DNA of 64,000 nt from Peptococcaceae bacterium CEB3. Its GTDB lineage: Bacteria > Bacillota > Desulfitobacteriia > Desulfitobacteriales > Desulfitobacteriaceae. The stretch covers positions 1-64,000 of the forward strand of contig LDXJ01000048.1 of the NCBI GenBank assembly GCA_001029295.1. Reading direction: 5' to 3'. Below, piece by piece: positions 25,112 to 34,116 of the stretch. A program made the translations under genes and the position numbers. Within the stretch, counting starts at the first letter, position 1, and each line of letters starts with the position of its first letter. The notes beneath the pieces were generated by a model. The model saw only the letters and a program-made list of their open reading frames with translations. It ran no database searches and was not told the DNA's origin.

Positions 25112-26580
25112 TACTCGATTTGGGTTTGGGAGCGGCTGCGGGAGTTTTGGCCTATCTTCTGGTTATGGGGTATAATGTGCTGCCCTTGGTGGTGGTGGTT
25201 GGCGGTGCCTATTTGGTTTGGCATTTTGTCATCCAAAGGCAGGTTCTTAGAACCAGCGGGAAAGGGGTTCTGGTTTCTACCACGGCTATCGGTTTTGACG
25301 ATATCGGAGGGCAGAACGCGGCTAAGAAAGAACTGCAGGAAGCCTTGGATTTCCTGCTCTATTCCGACGGCATGAAAGCTTTGGGGATTCGCCCCCTAAA
25401 AGGTATTTTGCTTTCCGGGCCGCCCGGCACAGGTAAGACGCTTTTGGCCAAAGCCGCGGCCAGGTACACTAATTCCGCTTTCTTAGCGGTCTCGGGCAGT
25501 GAATTCGTGGAAATGTATGCCGGGGTCGGGGCGGAACGGGTTCGCTCTTTGTTCCGCCGGGCACGGGAGACAGCCAAAAAGGAAAAGAGAACCAGTTCGA
25601 TCATCTTTATAGACGAAATGGACATCTTGGGAGCAAAGCGGGGCAGCAATATTTCACACCACGAGTATGACCAGACACTTAATCAGCTTTTGGTGGAGAT
25701 GGATGGGCTGGGGACCGACCAAGGAAGTCAGATCCTGGTGATCGGGGCCACTAACCGGGCGGACGCTTTAGACGAGGCTTTAGTGCGCCCCGGGCGCTTT
25801 GACCGTATGGTCAAAGTCGATCTGCCCGATAAAGAAGGGCGGTTGGCGATTCTCAAGATTCATACCAAGAATAAACCCTTGGCCGCGGGAATTGACCTGG
25901 ACAAAATCGCCCGGGAAACGTTCGGCTTTTCCGGCGCGCATCTGGAAAGTGTGGCCAATGAGGCCGCGGTTTTTGCCCTGCGCGCGGGTGAGAAGGAAGT
26001 CCAGGAAAGCCACTTGCGCGAAGCCGTGGAGAAGGTCATGCTGGGCGAGCAATTGGACCGCAAGCCGACGACGGAGGAGATGGAAAGGATAGCGATCCAC
26101 GAGAGCGGTCACGCTCTGTTGGCCGAAACAGTGAGGCCGCATTCGGTTGCTCAAGTTTCGGTGCGTTCCAGGGGCAATGCACTCGGCTATGTCCGTCATT
26201 ACCCGGAAGACGACCTCTACCTCTACACGCAAACCATGCTGGAGGAGCAGATCATGATCGCTTTGGCCGGAGCCTTGTCCGAAGAGGAACTCCTAGGTTC
26301 CCGCAGTACCGGGGCGGCCGGGGATTATGGGCAGGCGTTTAATCTGGTGGAGAAAATGCTCATGTCCGGTATGTCCAGTTTGGGAGTGGTGGATCTGGAG
26401 AACCTGGCTGTGGAAAAGCGTCACGAGGCGACGCGGGAGATTTTCGCTGTTTTGGAGGAAAAGACGCGCCGGATTATTCGTGAACACCGAGAGGTACTGC
26501 GCGAACTCTCGGGAATTCTGCGGGCTGAGGAGACGCTCAGCGGCGAAACTCTACGTGCCTATTTGCACGATGTGGCCTAG
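25108..26580 (+). CDS. FtsH-like AAA+ zinc metalloprotease lacking the extracytoplasmic domain
   Basis: A 490-residue membrane ATPase-protease. Residues 3-45 hold two adjacent hydrophobic segments with almost nothing between them, where FtsH normally has about 70 extracytoplasmic residues. The AAA domain has Walker A GPPGTGKT near 105, Walker B IIFIDEMDILG, and the second region of homology NRADALDEALVRPGRFDR. The M41 zinc motif is HESGH (331-335), with a third-ligand aspartate plausible in STGAAGDYGQAF. FtsH members are about 600 to 700 residues, so this is a short paralogue. It is coupled to the preceding membrane-anchored gene. Substrates are unknown. Confidence 0.9.
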   Translation: MILDLGLGAAAGVLAYLLVMGYNVLPLVVVVGGAYLVWHFVIQRQVLRTSGKGVLVSTTAIGFDDIGGQNAAKKELQEALDFLLYSDGMKALGIRPLKGILLSGPPGTGKTLLAKAAARYTNSAFLAVSGSEFVEMYAGVGAERVRSLFRRARETAKKEKRTSSIIFIDEMDILGAKRGSNISHHEYDQTLNQLLVEMDGLGTDQGSQILVIGATNRADALDEALVRPGRFDRMVKVDLPDKEGRLAILKIHTKNKPLAAGIDLDKIARETFGFSGAHLESVANEAAVFALRAGEKEVQESHLREAVEKVMLGEQLDRKPTTEEMERIAIHESGHALLAETVRPHSVAQVSVRSRGNALGYVRHYPEDDLYLYTQTMLEEQIMIALAGALSEEELLGSRSTGAAGDYGQAFNLVEKMLMSGMSSLGVVDLENLAVEKRHEATREIFAVLEEKTRRIIREHREVLRELSGILRAEETLSGETLRAYLHDVA

Positions 26581-26583
26581 ATG

Positions 26584-26651
26584 AAAGTTTTTGGTCAAAA
26601 GAGGATAACTTTTGGTTCAAGAAGGATAACTTTCGGTCCGGAGAGAAATAA
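26584..26651 (+). repeat. Three 21-22 bp tandem repeats before cinA
   Basis: Three imperfect units of the type AACTTTTGGTTCAAGAAGGAT fill the space after the protease gene. The unit length of two helical turns would place each copy on the same DNA face. Confidence 0.6.
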
Positions 26652-26696
26652 CTAGGAGGTGTAAGTTGCATCTTTAACGGAGGGTGATACAATAGT

Positions 26697-27959
26697 ATGA
26701 AGGCTGTGATCCTAGCGACGGGTACGGAGCTTTTGCTCGGACAGACTTTGAATACCAGCGCCCATTATCTCACCGGGAAATTATCCTCTTTGGGCATTGA
26801 GGTTGATTATCATATCACAGTGGGCGACAACCCCGAGCGAATGGAGGCGACTCTGCGAGAGGCCCTGGGTTGTTGTGATCTGTTGGTAACTACCGGAGGT
26901 TTGGGTCCTACCAAGGACGACTTGACGAAGGAACTGGTGGCGAAAGTTTTAGGTTTGGCGATGGAGTTGGATCCCGCGAGTTTGGAGCAAATCAAAAGTT
27001 TTTTTGCTAAACGCAGGGGTCCGATGCCGGCGGGCAATGAGAAACAAGCTTATTTTCCCCGCGGGGCCAGGATTCTTCCGAATCCTATCGGAACCGCGCC
27101 CGGCGCGATCATCGAGCAGGGTGGGAAAACGGTTGTCATCCTGCCCGGGCCGCCGTTCGAAATGCAACCTATGTTTGAGAACCATGTTCGGCCCGACCTG
27201 GAGAAACGCCTGGGCCGCGGCGCGGCGCGGATGTATGTTCGGGTTCTCAAAGTGTTCGGCATGGGTGAGTCCGCTATCGAAGAAGTTCTGGGTGACTTGA
27301 TGCGGCGGTCCAATCCCGGCTTGGCTTTGCTGGCCAAACGGGCGGAAATGCATATTCGTCTGGTAGCCCGTTCTCCGCGGGAGGATCAGGCCCTGGACCT
27401 TTTGGATGGGTCGGAACGGGAGATCCGCTCCCTTCTCGGGGACAAAGTGTTTGCCCGGGATGAGGAGACGATGATCAGGATCGTGGGGAACTCGCTTAAG
27501 GAGCGGGGGCTGAGGATCGCGACGGCGGAATCGTGTACCGGCGGATTGTTGGGTGCGGCTCTGACGCAAGAACCCGGCAGTTCGGAGTTCTATTTGGGCG
27601 GGGTCGTAAGTTACGCCAACGCGGTTAAAGAAGGGTTGTTGGGGGTCAAACAAGAAAGCCTTGATTCCGTGGGGGCCGTCAGTGAGGAGGTGGCCCGGGA
27701 GATGGCAGAGGGCATCCGAGTGCGCACAGGGGCCGATCTGGCGCTCTCGACCACAGGAATCGCGGGGCCTGACGGGGCGACGCCTGAGAAGCCGGTAGGA
27801 TTGGTTTACATTGGTTTAGCGAGCAGGAAAGGCGTGCAAGCGCGGAGATTCCAGTTCTATGGGGAAAGGGAATCCGTACGCCAGTTGACAGTACAGGCCG
27901 CCCTGGATTGGGTGCGCCGGCAGTTTGGTCCAGTCGGAAAGGAGAACTTTGTTTCATGA
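26697..27959 (+). CDS. cinA: CinA-family protein (nicotinamide-nucleotide amidohydrolase)
   Basis: A 420-residue CinA. The N-terminal molybdopterin-binding-like COG1058 domain (ILATGTELLLGQTLNTSAHY, TTGGLGPTKDDLTKE) hydrolyses pyridine nucleotides such as ADP-ribose in characterised members; the C-terminal domain (AESCTGGLLGAALTQEPGSSEFYLGG, with SxxKGxxSxx-type elements) deamidates nicotinamide mononucleotide. The ATG follows CGGAGGGTG, 12 bases away. Its stop overlaps the start of the DEAD-box helicase gene by four bases (ATGA). cinA upstream of recA is the conserved Gram-positive order, here with the helicase between them. Confidence 0.93.
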   Translation: MKAVILATGTELLLGQTLNTSAHYLTGKLSSLGIEVDYHITVGDNPERMEATLREALGCCDLLVTTGGLGPTKDDLTKELVAKVLGLAMELDPASLEQIKSFFAKRRGPMPAGNEKQAYFPRGARILPNPIGTAPGAIIEQGGKTVVILPGPPFEMQPMFENHVRPDLEKRLGRGAARMYVRVLKVFGMGESAIEEVLGDLMRRSNPGLALLAKRAEMHIRLVARSPREDQALDLLDGSEREIRSLLGDKVFARDEETMIRIVGNSLKERGLRIATAESCTGGLLGAALTQEPGSSEFYLGGVVSYANAVKEGLLGVKQESLDSVGAVSEEVAREMAEGIRVRTGADLALSTTGIAGPDGATPEKPVGLVYIGLASRKGVQARRFQFYGERESVRQLTVQAALDWVRRQFGPVGKENFVS

Positions 27960-29551
27960 TGGTTGAACGGTTACAGACTTTTGGCGAGATTACGCTTAGC
28001 AAACAGGTATTACAGGCATTGTCGGAGATGGGTTTTGAAGAACCGTCTCCGATCCAGAAAGAAGCGGTGCCCCTGGCTTTAAACGGGGTGGATTTGATCG
28101 GGCAAGCTCAGACAGGTACGGGCAAGACAGCGGCCTTCGGAATTCCGATCACGGAAAAAGTGAATCCTAAATTTCAGGCCGTACAAGCCCTGGTTCTGAC
28201 TCCGACCCGGGAGCTGGCTGTCCAGGTGTCGGAGGAAATCGCGAAGATCTGCAAGTACAGGCACATTAAGCCCCTGCCTATCTACGGTGGGCAGTCCATT
28301 GACCGGCAGATCCGGGCCCTGCGTTACGGGTGCCAGGTGGTGGTCGGCACTCCGGGGCGTTTGCTGGACCATTTGAACCGCGGTACTCTGCGTTTGCCCT
28401 ATGTCAAAACCGTGGTCCTGGATGAAGCGGACGAGATGCTCGATATGGGCTTTATTGATGATATCGAAAGTATTCTTAAAGAGGTGCCGGCCGAGGATCG
28501 CCAGCTGATGTTGTTTTCGGCTACGATGCCCCTGGAAATCCGCCGCTTGGCCCAACGCTACATGAAGGAACCTCATACCATTACGGTCAGCCGGGACGAA
28601 TTGACGGTGCCGCTCACCGATCAGGTATTTTATGAGACTCGGGAAAAGATCAAGGTGGACGCCCTCTGCCGGATCATTGATACGGAAGATATCGGCCAAG
28701 GGATTATTTTTTGCCGGACCAAGCGGGGTGTTGATGAACTGGTAGTGGCCCTGGAGGCGAGAGGCTATTTTGCGGACGCGCTGCACGGGGATTTGAGCCA
28801 ACAGCAGCGGGACCGGGTGATGAAACGTTTCCGGGACGGGAAGACCGAGCTCCTGGTGGCGACGGACGTGGCCGCCCGGGGCCTGGATATCGATAAGGTG
28901 ACTCATGTCATCAACTTTGATATTCCCCAGGACCCGGAAGGCTACGTACACAGGATCGGGCGCACCGGGAGGGCCGGGCGCAAAGGTCAGGCGATCACTT
29001 TGATAACGCCGAAGGAATACCGGCAGCTCCGGCTGATAGAGCAGCTAATCAAGACGCGCATTCGCCGGCAAGAGCTGCCCTCCCTGGCGGATATCAGTGA
29101 AAGACAGGCCGATAACTTGAAAAACCAGCTGATTAAATTGATCCAGAAAAACCATTTAGGTGCCTATCGCTCTATCGCCGGGGCCTTGCTGGAGGAATAC
29201 GATTCGATGGAAGTGGCGGCCGCGGCCCTCAAGTATGCCGTGGAAGGTCCGGATGTGGAACAGCGGGAGGAGGAGGATGAACTCTCCTTCGGCAATACCG
29301 GGGCCACCGCCGGCATGGTGCGCCTGTTTATGAACATCGGGCGTATCCAGCAGATCAGGCCTCAGGATATTGTGCGCTGGATTGCCGAGGAGAGCGGAGT
29401 TCCGGGCAACATCATCGGCATGATCAATATTTACGACAAGTTCACTTTTGTTGAGGTGCCGGAAGAGTATGCGCAAAGAGTTTTGGGCTGTATGCATCAA
29501 AATATGATCAAAGGGCGCAAGGTGAACGTGGAACCCGCTAAAGCCAGATAA
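27956..29551 (+). CDS. DEAD-box RNA helicase (CshA/DeaD type)
   Basis: A 531-residue helicase that unwinds RNA duplexes. The Q motif is at the start (TFGEITLSKQVLQALSEMGF), then motif I AQTGTGKT, Ia PTRELAVQ, II DEAD, III SAT, and VI HRIGRTGRAGR. The C-terminal 80 residues (VRLFMNIGRIQQIRP to KGRKVNVEPAK) form a DbpA/CsdA-like RNA-binding domain. The ATG at 27956 lies behind AAAGGAG and overlaps the cinA stop, so a much longer upstream extension of the frame is not used. Such helicases act in ribosome assembly, cold adaptation and the RNA degradosome, which fits the nearby rny gene. Confidence 0.94.
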   Translation: MMVERLQTFGEITLSKQVLQALSEMGFEEPSPIQKEAVPLALNGVDLIGQAQTGTGKTAAFGIPITEKVNPKFQAVQALVLTPTRELAVQVSEEIAKICKYRHIKPLPIYGGQSIDRQIRALRYGCQVVVGTPGRLLDHLNRGTLRLPYVKTVVLDEADEMLDMGFIDDIESILKEVPAEDRQLMLFSATMPLEIRRLAQRYMKEPHTITVSRDELTVPLTDQVFYETREKIKVDALCRIIDTEDIGQGIIFCRTKRGVDELVVALEARGYFADALHGDLSQQQRDRVMKRFRDGKTELLVATDVAARGLDIDKVTHVINFDIPQDPEGYVHRIGRTGRAGRKGQAITLITPKEYRQLRLIEQLIKTRIRRQELPSLADISERQADNLKNQLIKLIQKNHLGAYRSIAGALLEEYDSMEVAAAALKYAVEGPDVEQREEEDELSFGNTGATAGMVRLFMNIGRIQQIRPQDIVRWIAEESGVPGNIIGMINIYDKFTFVEVPEEYAQRVLGCMHQNMIKGRKVNVEPAKAR

Positions 29552-29630
29552 GGGAGCGAACGGCCAGGGCCGAGACTTCGGGCCGCGGCGGCGGAAAAGC
29601 TGAAACGGATTTGAACTGGCGCGCGAAAAG

Positions 29631-29652
29631 TCCCCTCCTCTTCAGGAGGGGA
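29631..29652 (+). terminator. Strong hairpin after the helicase gene
   Basis: TCCCCTCCT-CTTC-AGGAGGGGA, a perfect nine-base stem with a four-base loop, between the helicase and the recA promoter. No T run follows, so it may be a weak terminator or an mRNA-end stabiliser. Confidence 0.5.
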
Positions 29653-29706
29653 TAATTGCTATGCGCAGTTGACGAAACAACGCTTTTTCTGTCGAACGAT
29701 TGAGGG

Positions 29707-29735
29707 TTGACAAGCACGAGGAATTCAACTATAAT
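29707..29735 (+). promoter_or_regulatory. Consensus sigma-A promoter of recA
   Basis: Perfect TTGACA (29707-29712), a 17-base spacer and perfect TATAAT (29730-29735), 85 bases before the recA start. Confidence 0.9.
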
Positions 29736-29740
29736 ACAAT

Positions 29741-29754
29741 CGAACAGATGTTTG
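29741..29754 (+). promoter_or_regulatory. LexA (SOS) box at the recA promoter
   Basis: CGAACAGATGTTTG matches the Gram-positive SOS box CGAACN4GTTCG with one mismatch. It sits six bases downstream of the -10 element, where LexA binding would block initiation, so recA is expected to be DNA-damage inducible. Confidence 0.85.
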
Positions 29755-29819
29755 TGTTTATCCAGCTTTAGCTGAACGAGTTCACTTATAAGTGCTAAAA
29801 AAGACTGAGGAGGGATGGG

Positions 29820-30860
29820 ATGTCCGGAACTGACAAACTGAAAGCCCTTGATATCGCCTTGGGCCAAATCGAAAAACAGTTTGGCAAAGGCTCCATTATG
29901 AAACTGGGCGAGGCTTCGGCGAAAATGGCGGTTGAGACGATCTCCACCGGCGCTCTGGCTCTGGATATCGCTCTGGGTGTGGGCGGAGTGCCTCGGGGGC
30001 GGGTTGTGGAAATTTACGGGCCGGAATCTTCGGGCAAAACCACCGTGGCCCTGCATATCGCGGCGGAGGCGCAAAAGGCAGGGGGTGTGGCGGCTTTCAT
30101 CGATGCCGAACATGCTTTGGATCCGGTCTATGCGCGGGCGCTCGGACTGAATATCGATGATCTCCTGGTGGCTCAACCGGACACGGGCGAACAGGCCCTG
30201 GAAATCTGCGAGGCCCTTGTCCGGAGCGGAGCGGTGGACGTGGTCGTGATCGACTCTGTGGCTGCCCTCGTTCCGCGGGCCGAGATTGAAGGGGAAATGG
30301 GGGATTCCCATGTCGGTTTGCACGCGAGGCTGATGTCTCAGGCGCTGCGCAAGCTGACGGGGGCGATCAGCAAGAGCCGGACCTGTGTTATCTTTATTAA
30401 CCAGATCCGGGAAAAGGTCGGAGTGATGTTTGGTAATCCCGAGACGACCACCGGCGGCCGCGCCTTGAAATTCTACGCCACGATCCGGCTGGATGTGCGC
30501 CGGCAGGAGACCCTGAAACAAGGGCAGGAAATGGTGGGCAGCCGCACACGGGTCAAGGTCGTCAAAAACAAAGTGGCTCCTCCCTTCAGGATGGCGGACT
30601 TTGATATCATGTATGGACAGGGCATTTCCCGGGAGGGGAGCATTGTCGATGTCGGCACAGACATGGAACTCATCAACAAGTCGGGAGCCTGGTATTCCTA
30701 CAACGGAGAGAGGTTGGGACAGGGCAAAGAGAATGTCAAGGAATTTTTGCGCCAACACCCGGAAATCGCCAATGAAATAGAGGGACGGATCCGGAGCAAC
30801 ATCAGCACTGCGGTCCCGGCCTCGGCTGAGGAGGAGGCGGACCCGGATAACACTGACTGA
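29820..30860 (+). CDS. recA: Recombinase RecA
   Basis: A 346-residue RecA, normal length. Walker A is GPESSGKTT, Walker [11 protein letters not shown], loop L1/L2 regions include [22 protein letters not shown] and [22 protein letters not shown], and the C-terminus is acidic ([10 protein letters not shown]). RecA coats single-stranded DNA, drives strand exchange and triggers LexA self-cleavage. The ATG follows GAGGAGGGATGG. It has a consensus promoter with a LexA box. recX follows on the same strand about 170 bases later. Confidence 0.98.
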   Translation: MSGTDKLKALDIALGQIEKQFGKGSIMKLGEASAKMAVETISTGALALDIALGVGGVPRGRVVEIYGPESSGKTTVALHIAAEAQKAGGVAAFIDAEHALDPVYARALGLNIDDLLVAQPDTGEQALEICEALVRSGAVDVVVIDSVAALVPRAEIEGEMGDSHVGLHARLMSQALRKLTGAISKSRTCVIFINQIREKVGVMFGNPETTTGGRALKFYATIRLDVRRQETLKQGQEMVGSRTRVKVVKNKVAPPFRMADFDIMYGQGISREGSIVDVGTDMELINKSGAWYSYNGERLGQGKENVKEFLRQHPEIANEIEGRIRSNISTAVPASAEEEADPDNTD

Positions 30861-31027
30861 CGATTGGGGTGTAGGGCATGAATGTTCGTGCGGAGTCTCG
30901 ACGAGCGGGATCGGCTTCGGCGACGGGGAGATTCAGGACTGGGGTGTCACTTAGGTGAGGGAGGTGACCGGCGACGGGCTCTTTAAAGAACAAGGCAGCC
31001 TGTGCGCGAGGCCCTCAGAAGAAGGCT

Positions 31028-31519
31028 TTGGAGGCTGCGCTCGACGCGCTCTCACATAGGGCCTTGACGCGTCATGAGGTCCAAGAGCGCCTTGACGGCA
31101 AGGGCTACACTTCCCAGGAAAGCCTGGAGGCCCTGCGGCGTTTGGAAGAATGGGGCTACCTCGATGACCGCCGTTTGGCTCTTGGCTATGGTCAGGCTCG
31201 CGTGCGGGATGGTTGGGCGCGGGCCCGCCTGCGTCTGGCTCTCAGCCGGCGGGGAGTGGACAGGGCGGTGATCGACGAAGTTTTGAATGAAGTCTATGCC
31301 GAGGGGTTGGAACTTGAGCAGTGTATCGAACTGGTCCGCAAACTGTGGGAACAGGAGGAAAAGAAGGCCGAACGCCGAAGGCACCCCAGTCAGGCACACT
31401 TTGGCGCGGGACTTGCAGCCGCTTCACCGCGGCAGAAAATCGGGGCCAAGCTCATGCAAAGAGGTTACCCGATGGACATCGTGGTGAAGGCACTTGACAA
31501 TTTTTACAAACCGAATTAA
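31028..31519 (+). CDS. recX: Regulatory protein RecX
   Basis: A 163-residue RecX, made of the typical three-helix repeats (LDALSHRALTRHEVQERLDGKGY, LEEWGYLDDRRLALGYGQAR, KLMQRGYPMDIVVKALD). RecX binds within the RecA filament and limits its activity. The start is the TTG at 31028, the only usable one after a stop at 30965 in this frame, and it lacks a good Shine-Dalgarno site. A GTG at 30964 with a good site opens a different frame that soon stops. The N-terminal strand domain of Bacillus RecX is absent, so the length is like that of E. coli RecX. Its last codons contain the rny promoter. Confidence 0.88.
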   Translation: MEAALDALSHRALTRHEVQERLDGKGYTSQESLEALRRLEEWGYLDDRRLALGYGQARVRDGWARARLRLALSRRGVDRAVIDEVLNEVYAEGLELEQCIELVRKLWEQEEKKAERRRHPSQAHFGAGLAAASPRQKIGAKLMQRGYPMDIVVKALDNFYKPN

Positions 31520-31522
31520 AAT
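31494..31522 (+). promoter_or_regulatory. Sigma-A promoter of rny, embedded in the end of recX
   Basis: Perfect TTGACA (31494-31499), 17-base spacer, TAAAAT (31517-31522), overlapping the recX stop codon. Transcripts starting near 31529 would have a leader of about 210 bases before rny. Confidence 0.75.
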
Positions 31523-31553
31523 GCTACTAGAGACTTGTCCTCTGGTAAATGCT

Positions 31554-31576
31554 AACCTTTAAAAGGTTTTTCTTAT
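31554..31576 (+). terminator. Possible terminator after recX
   Basis: AACCT-TTAAA-AGGTT followed by TTTCTTAT. The stem is short. Confidence 0.4.
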
Positions 31577-31679
31577 AGATTTCAGCGTAGTTAGGCTAAA
31601 AATTGGGGGTTTTAACTAGCGAGCGAGAGTTTGTAGGAAATTGGGTTCGCCCGATATCTTTGAAAGGTGGCTTTTGGGG

Positions 31680-31706
31680 GACTGGTCGAGTTAACCAGTC
31701 TTTTTT
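31680..31706 (+). terminator. Intrinsic terminator or attenuator in the rny leader
   Basis: GACTGGT (31680-31686) pairs perfectly with ACCAGTC (31694-31700) and runs into TTTTTT. It lies downstream of the rny promoter and only 36 bases before the rny start, so transcription must read through it. A UUCG-capped hairpin lies upstream at 31640-31655. CTGGTAA near 31541 could pair with the terminator's second half as an antiterminator. Confidence 0.7.
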
Positions 31707-31742
31707 GGTGTTATTTTAGTTTTATTGGCAGGAGGTGAAATC

Positions 31743-33293
31743 TTGGACAGTATAGGGATCATTGTTTCTATCGTACTATTGCTTGTCGGTTTGGTGCTCG
31801 GGGTGGCAGCGGGCTGGTTTATGCGTAAGGTCACGGCCGAAAAGTCCATCGGCTCGGCTGAGGAAGAGGCCAAGCGGATCGTAGGCCTGGCCCAGACGGA
31901 GGCCGAGGCCAAAAAGCGGGAAGCTGTCGTTGCGGCCAAAGAAGAAACCATGCATATGCACAACGAGGTTGAGAAAGAGATCCGGGAACGGCGCAACGAA
32001 CTGCAGCGTTTGGAAAGGCGTTTACTGCAAAAAGAAGAGACGCTGGACCGTAAAATGGAGTCTTTGGAACGTAAGGAAGACAACATGCACCGCAAAGAAG
32101 CGGAGGTTGACCGTCAGCGGGAGGAACTGTCTCATTTGGTCACCAAGGAACAGACTGAGCTCGAACGCATATCCGGCTTGACATCGGATGAAGCCAAGGA
32201 AATTCTTCTACATAGTGTTGAGGAAGAAGTGCGTTATGAATCCGCTATTATGATTAAGGATATTGAAAGCAAGGCCAAAGAAGAAGCGGAGAAACGGGCG
32301 AAGAACATTATTGCGCTGGCTATCCAACGCTGTGCGGCGGATCATGTGGCTGAGACGACCGTATCAGTGGTTGCCCTGCCCAATGATGAGATGAAAGGCC
32401 GGATCATAGGGCGTGAAGGAAGAAATATTCGCACTCTGGAGACCCTGACGGGTATCGATTTAATTATTGACGATACGCCCGAGGCGGTGATTCTTTCGGG
32501 ATTTGACCCCATTCGCAGGGAAGTGGCCCGGGTAGCTTTGGAGAAGTTGATCATCGACGGCCGCATCCACCCCGCGCGGATTGAGGAAATGGTTGAGAAA
32601 GCCCAGAAAGAGGTTGAACAGCGCATTCGGGAAGAAGGAGAACAGGCGACCTTTGACACGGGGGTGCATGGCTTGCATCCTGAACTGGTTCGCATGCTGG
32701 GCAGGCAGAAGTTCCGCACCAGTTACGGCCAAAATGTTCTGAGACATTCCATCGAGGTCGCTCATTTGGCGGGTCTTATGGCGGCGGAACTTGGAGTGGA
32801 TGTCCAACTGGCCAAGAGGGCGGGGCTGCTCCATGACATTGGCAAGGCGGTTGACCATGACACGGAAGGGACCCATGTCCAAATTGGGGTTGAGGTAGCC
32901 AAGAAGTATAAGGAATCTTGGGAAGTCATTCACGCGATTGAAGCTCATCATGGAGATGTGGAACCGAAAACGGTCGTGGCCGTACTGGTGGCGGCTGCCG
33001 ACGCGGTGTCGGCCGCCAGGCCCGGCGCCCGGCGGGAAACTTTGGAAGCGTACATTAAACGGCTGGAAAAATTGGAGGATATTGCCGAGACCTTTGAGGG
33101 AGTGGAGAAATCCTACGCCATTCAAGCCGGTCGCGAGATTCGAATCATTGTAAAGCCCGACAAAATCGACGATGTCTTGGCTCCCAAGATTGCCCGGGAG
33201 ATTAGCAAGCGCATCGAAGAAGAGTTAGAATATCCCGGACAGATTAAAGTCGTTGTAATACGTGAAACCCGTGCGGTGGATTATGCCAAATAG
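31743..33293 (+). CDS. rny: Ribonuclease Y
   Basis: A 516-residue endoribonuclease that starts mRNA decay in many Gram-positive bacteria. It has one N-terminal membrane segment (residues 4-24, [20 protein letters not shown]), a long charged coiled coil (about 30-200), a KH domain ([20 protein letters not shown] near 220) and an HD domain ([12 protein letters not shown] near 360). The TTG start at 31743 has GGAGGTG upstream; a longer frame to 31725 does not. It has its own promoter and an apparent leader attenuator. It lies in the conserved order recA-rny-ymdB. Confidence 0.96.
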   Translation: MDSIGIIVSIVLLLVGLVLGVAAGWFMRKVTAEKSIGSAEEEAKRIVGLAQTEAEAKKREAVVAAKEETMHMHNEVEKEIRERRNELQRLERRLLQKEETLDRKMESLERKEDNMHRKEAEVDRQREELSHLVTKEQTELERISGLTSDEAKEILLHSVEEEVRYESAIMIKDIESKAKEEAEKRAKNIIALAIQRCAADHVAETTVSVVALPNDEMKGRIIGREGRNIRTLETLTGIDLIIDDTPEAVILSGFDPIRREVARVALEKLIIDGRIHPARIEEMVEKAQKEVEQRIREEGEQATFDTGVHGLHPELVRMLGRQKFRTSYGQNVLRHSIEVAHLAGLMAAELGVDVQLAKRAGLLHDIGKAVDHDTEGTHVQIGVEVAKKYKESWEVIHAIEAHHGDVEPKTVVAVLVAAADAVSAARPGARRETLEAYIKRLEKLEDIAETFEGVEKSYAIQAGREIRIIVKPDKIDDVLAPKIAREISKRIEEELEYPGQIKVVVIRETRAVDYAK

Positions 33294-33449
33294 CATTTCC
33301 GGCCGGCGGCGCCCGTGTTGCGTCCGCGGGGGAGGCCCGCGTCAGCAAGTGACCGGGTAAATGTCAGAACGTGCCAGAAGGACTTTGCCGCTTGGTGCCG
33401 AATACCTTACCTAATTGGCAGAAGGAGAGGAAAAAGGAGAGGGAAACAG

Positions 33450-33977
33450 ATGGCGGCGCTGAGCTTGCAGTATAAAGACGGCAGACGGGTGCCGGAAGGG
33501 GCCGGTCTGCTCATTTCGATTCTGGTACGCTATGCCGAGGTGGGTTCTATATATTATTGGCAGGAGGAGCATGCTCTGAAATTTACGTTTTTGCTCATGG
33601 GAGCGGAAGGCAAGGCAGTGGAGGGGTTCAGGAACAAGCTCCCGCTCGCTTTGGCAGCTTTTCACGGCCTGAAGGGCAGCGCCATGACACTCTGCGGGAT
33701 GGAAAGCCGCGGCGAGGGGGATATCTATACGCTTACCGTGACTAGGGACGTAGAGAGTATGACTCAGACGGAGGTGGGACTCATCGTCGATTTGCTCAAG
33801 GATGAGTTTGGGGAGGCCTTGGTTCTCGACGATGCGGACGGGGACGTTCCGGAAGACGAATTGCTTTTTCAGGAGGAGTTGATCGGACACCTGCTGGCCA
33901 AGATGCGGGATGACGAAATCGATAAAAATGTGGTCGCGGTTCGCGATGAAGGCCGGGTTTTGGTTTTCAAGAATTAG
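33450..33977 (+). CDS. Conserved hypothetical protein between rny and ymdB
   Basis: A 175-residue soluble protein that I cannot assign. It starts with the ATG at 33450 behind GGAGAGGG; the longer frame to 33315 has no such site. It shows alternating strands and helices (GAGLLISILVRYAEVGSIYY, LKFTFLLMGAEGKAVEGF, GDIYTLTVTRDVESM) and an acidic C-terminal part (VLDDADGDVPEDELLFQEE), with no membrane segment. A possible terminator GCCAT-TCG-ATGGC followed by TTTT comes after it (33993-34010). Its place in an RNA-decay and cell-fate gene cluster is suggestive only. Confidence 0.75.
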   Translation: MAALSLQYKDGRRVPEGAGLLISILVRYAEVGSIYYWQEEHALKFTFLLMGAEGKAVEGFRNKLPLALAAFHGLKGSAMTLCGMESRGEGDIYTLTVTRDVESMTQTEVGLIVDLLKDEFGEALVLDDADGDVPEDELLFQEELIGHLLAKMRDDEIDKNVVAVRDEGRVLVFKN

Positions 33978-34116
33978 AAAAAGCCCCGCATCGCCATTCG
34001 ATGGCCTTTTAGGACAAGAGGGAACGCTGAGTGTGGTTGGTGTGGCCGCTATTGAGGTCAAGGGTCAGGGAATAGCCCGGCAGGAGCCGCTGATCTTCGT
34101 GGAAGGGGAATCGTTC

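Noticed and set aside
26689-26694. TTGCAT-N16-TACAAT as a cinA promoter
   Set aside because: Transcription would start at or after the cinA ATG and the elements overlap its ribosome site.
29538-30758. A 406-residue frame opposite recA
   Set aside because: It is entirely antisense to recA and the helicase end, has histidine- and proline-rich composition typical of reverse reads of GC-biased genes, and no ribosome site.
30964-31062. GTG start with GAGGGAG as the RecX N-terminus
   Set aside because: It is in a different frame from RecX, stops at about 31062, and its sequence does not resemble the RecX N-terminal strand domain.
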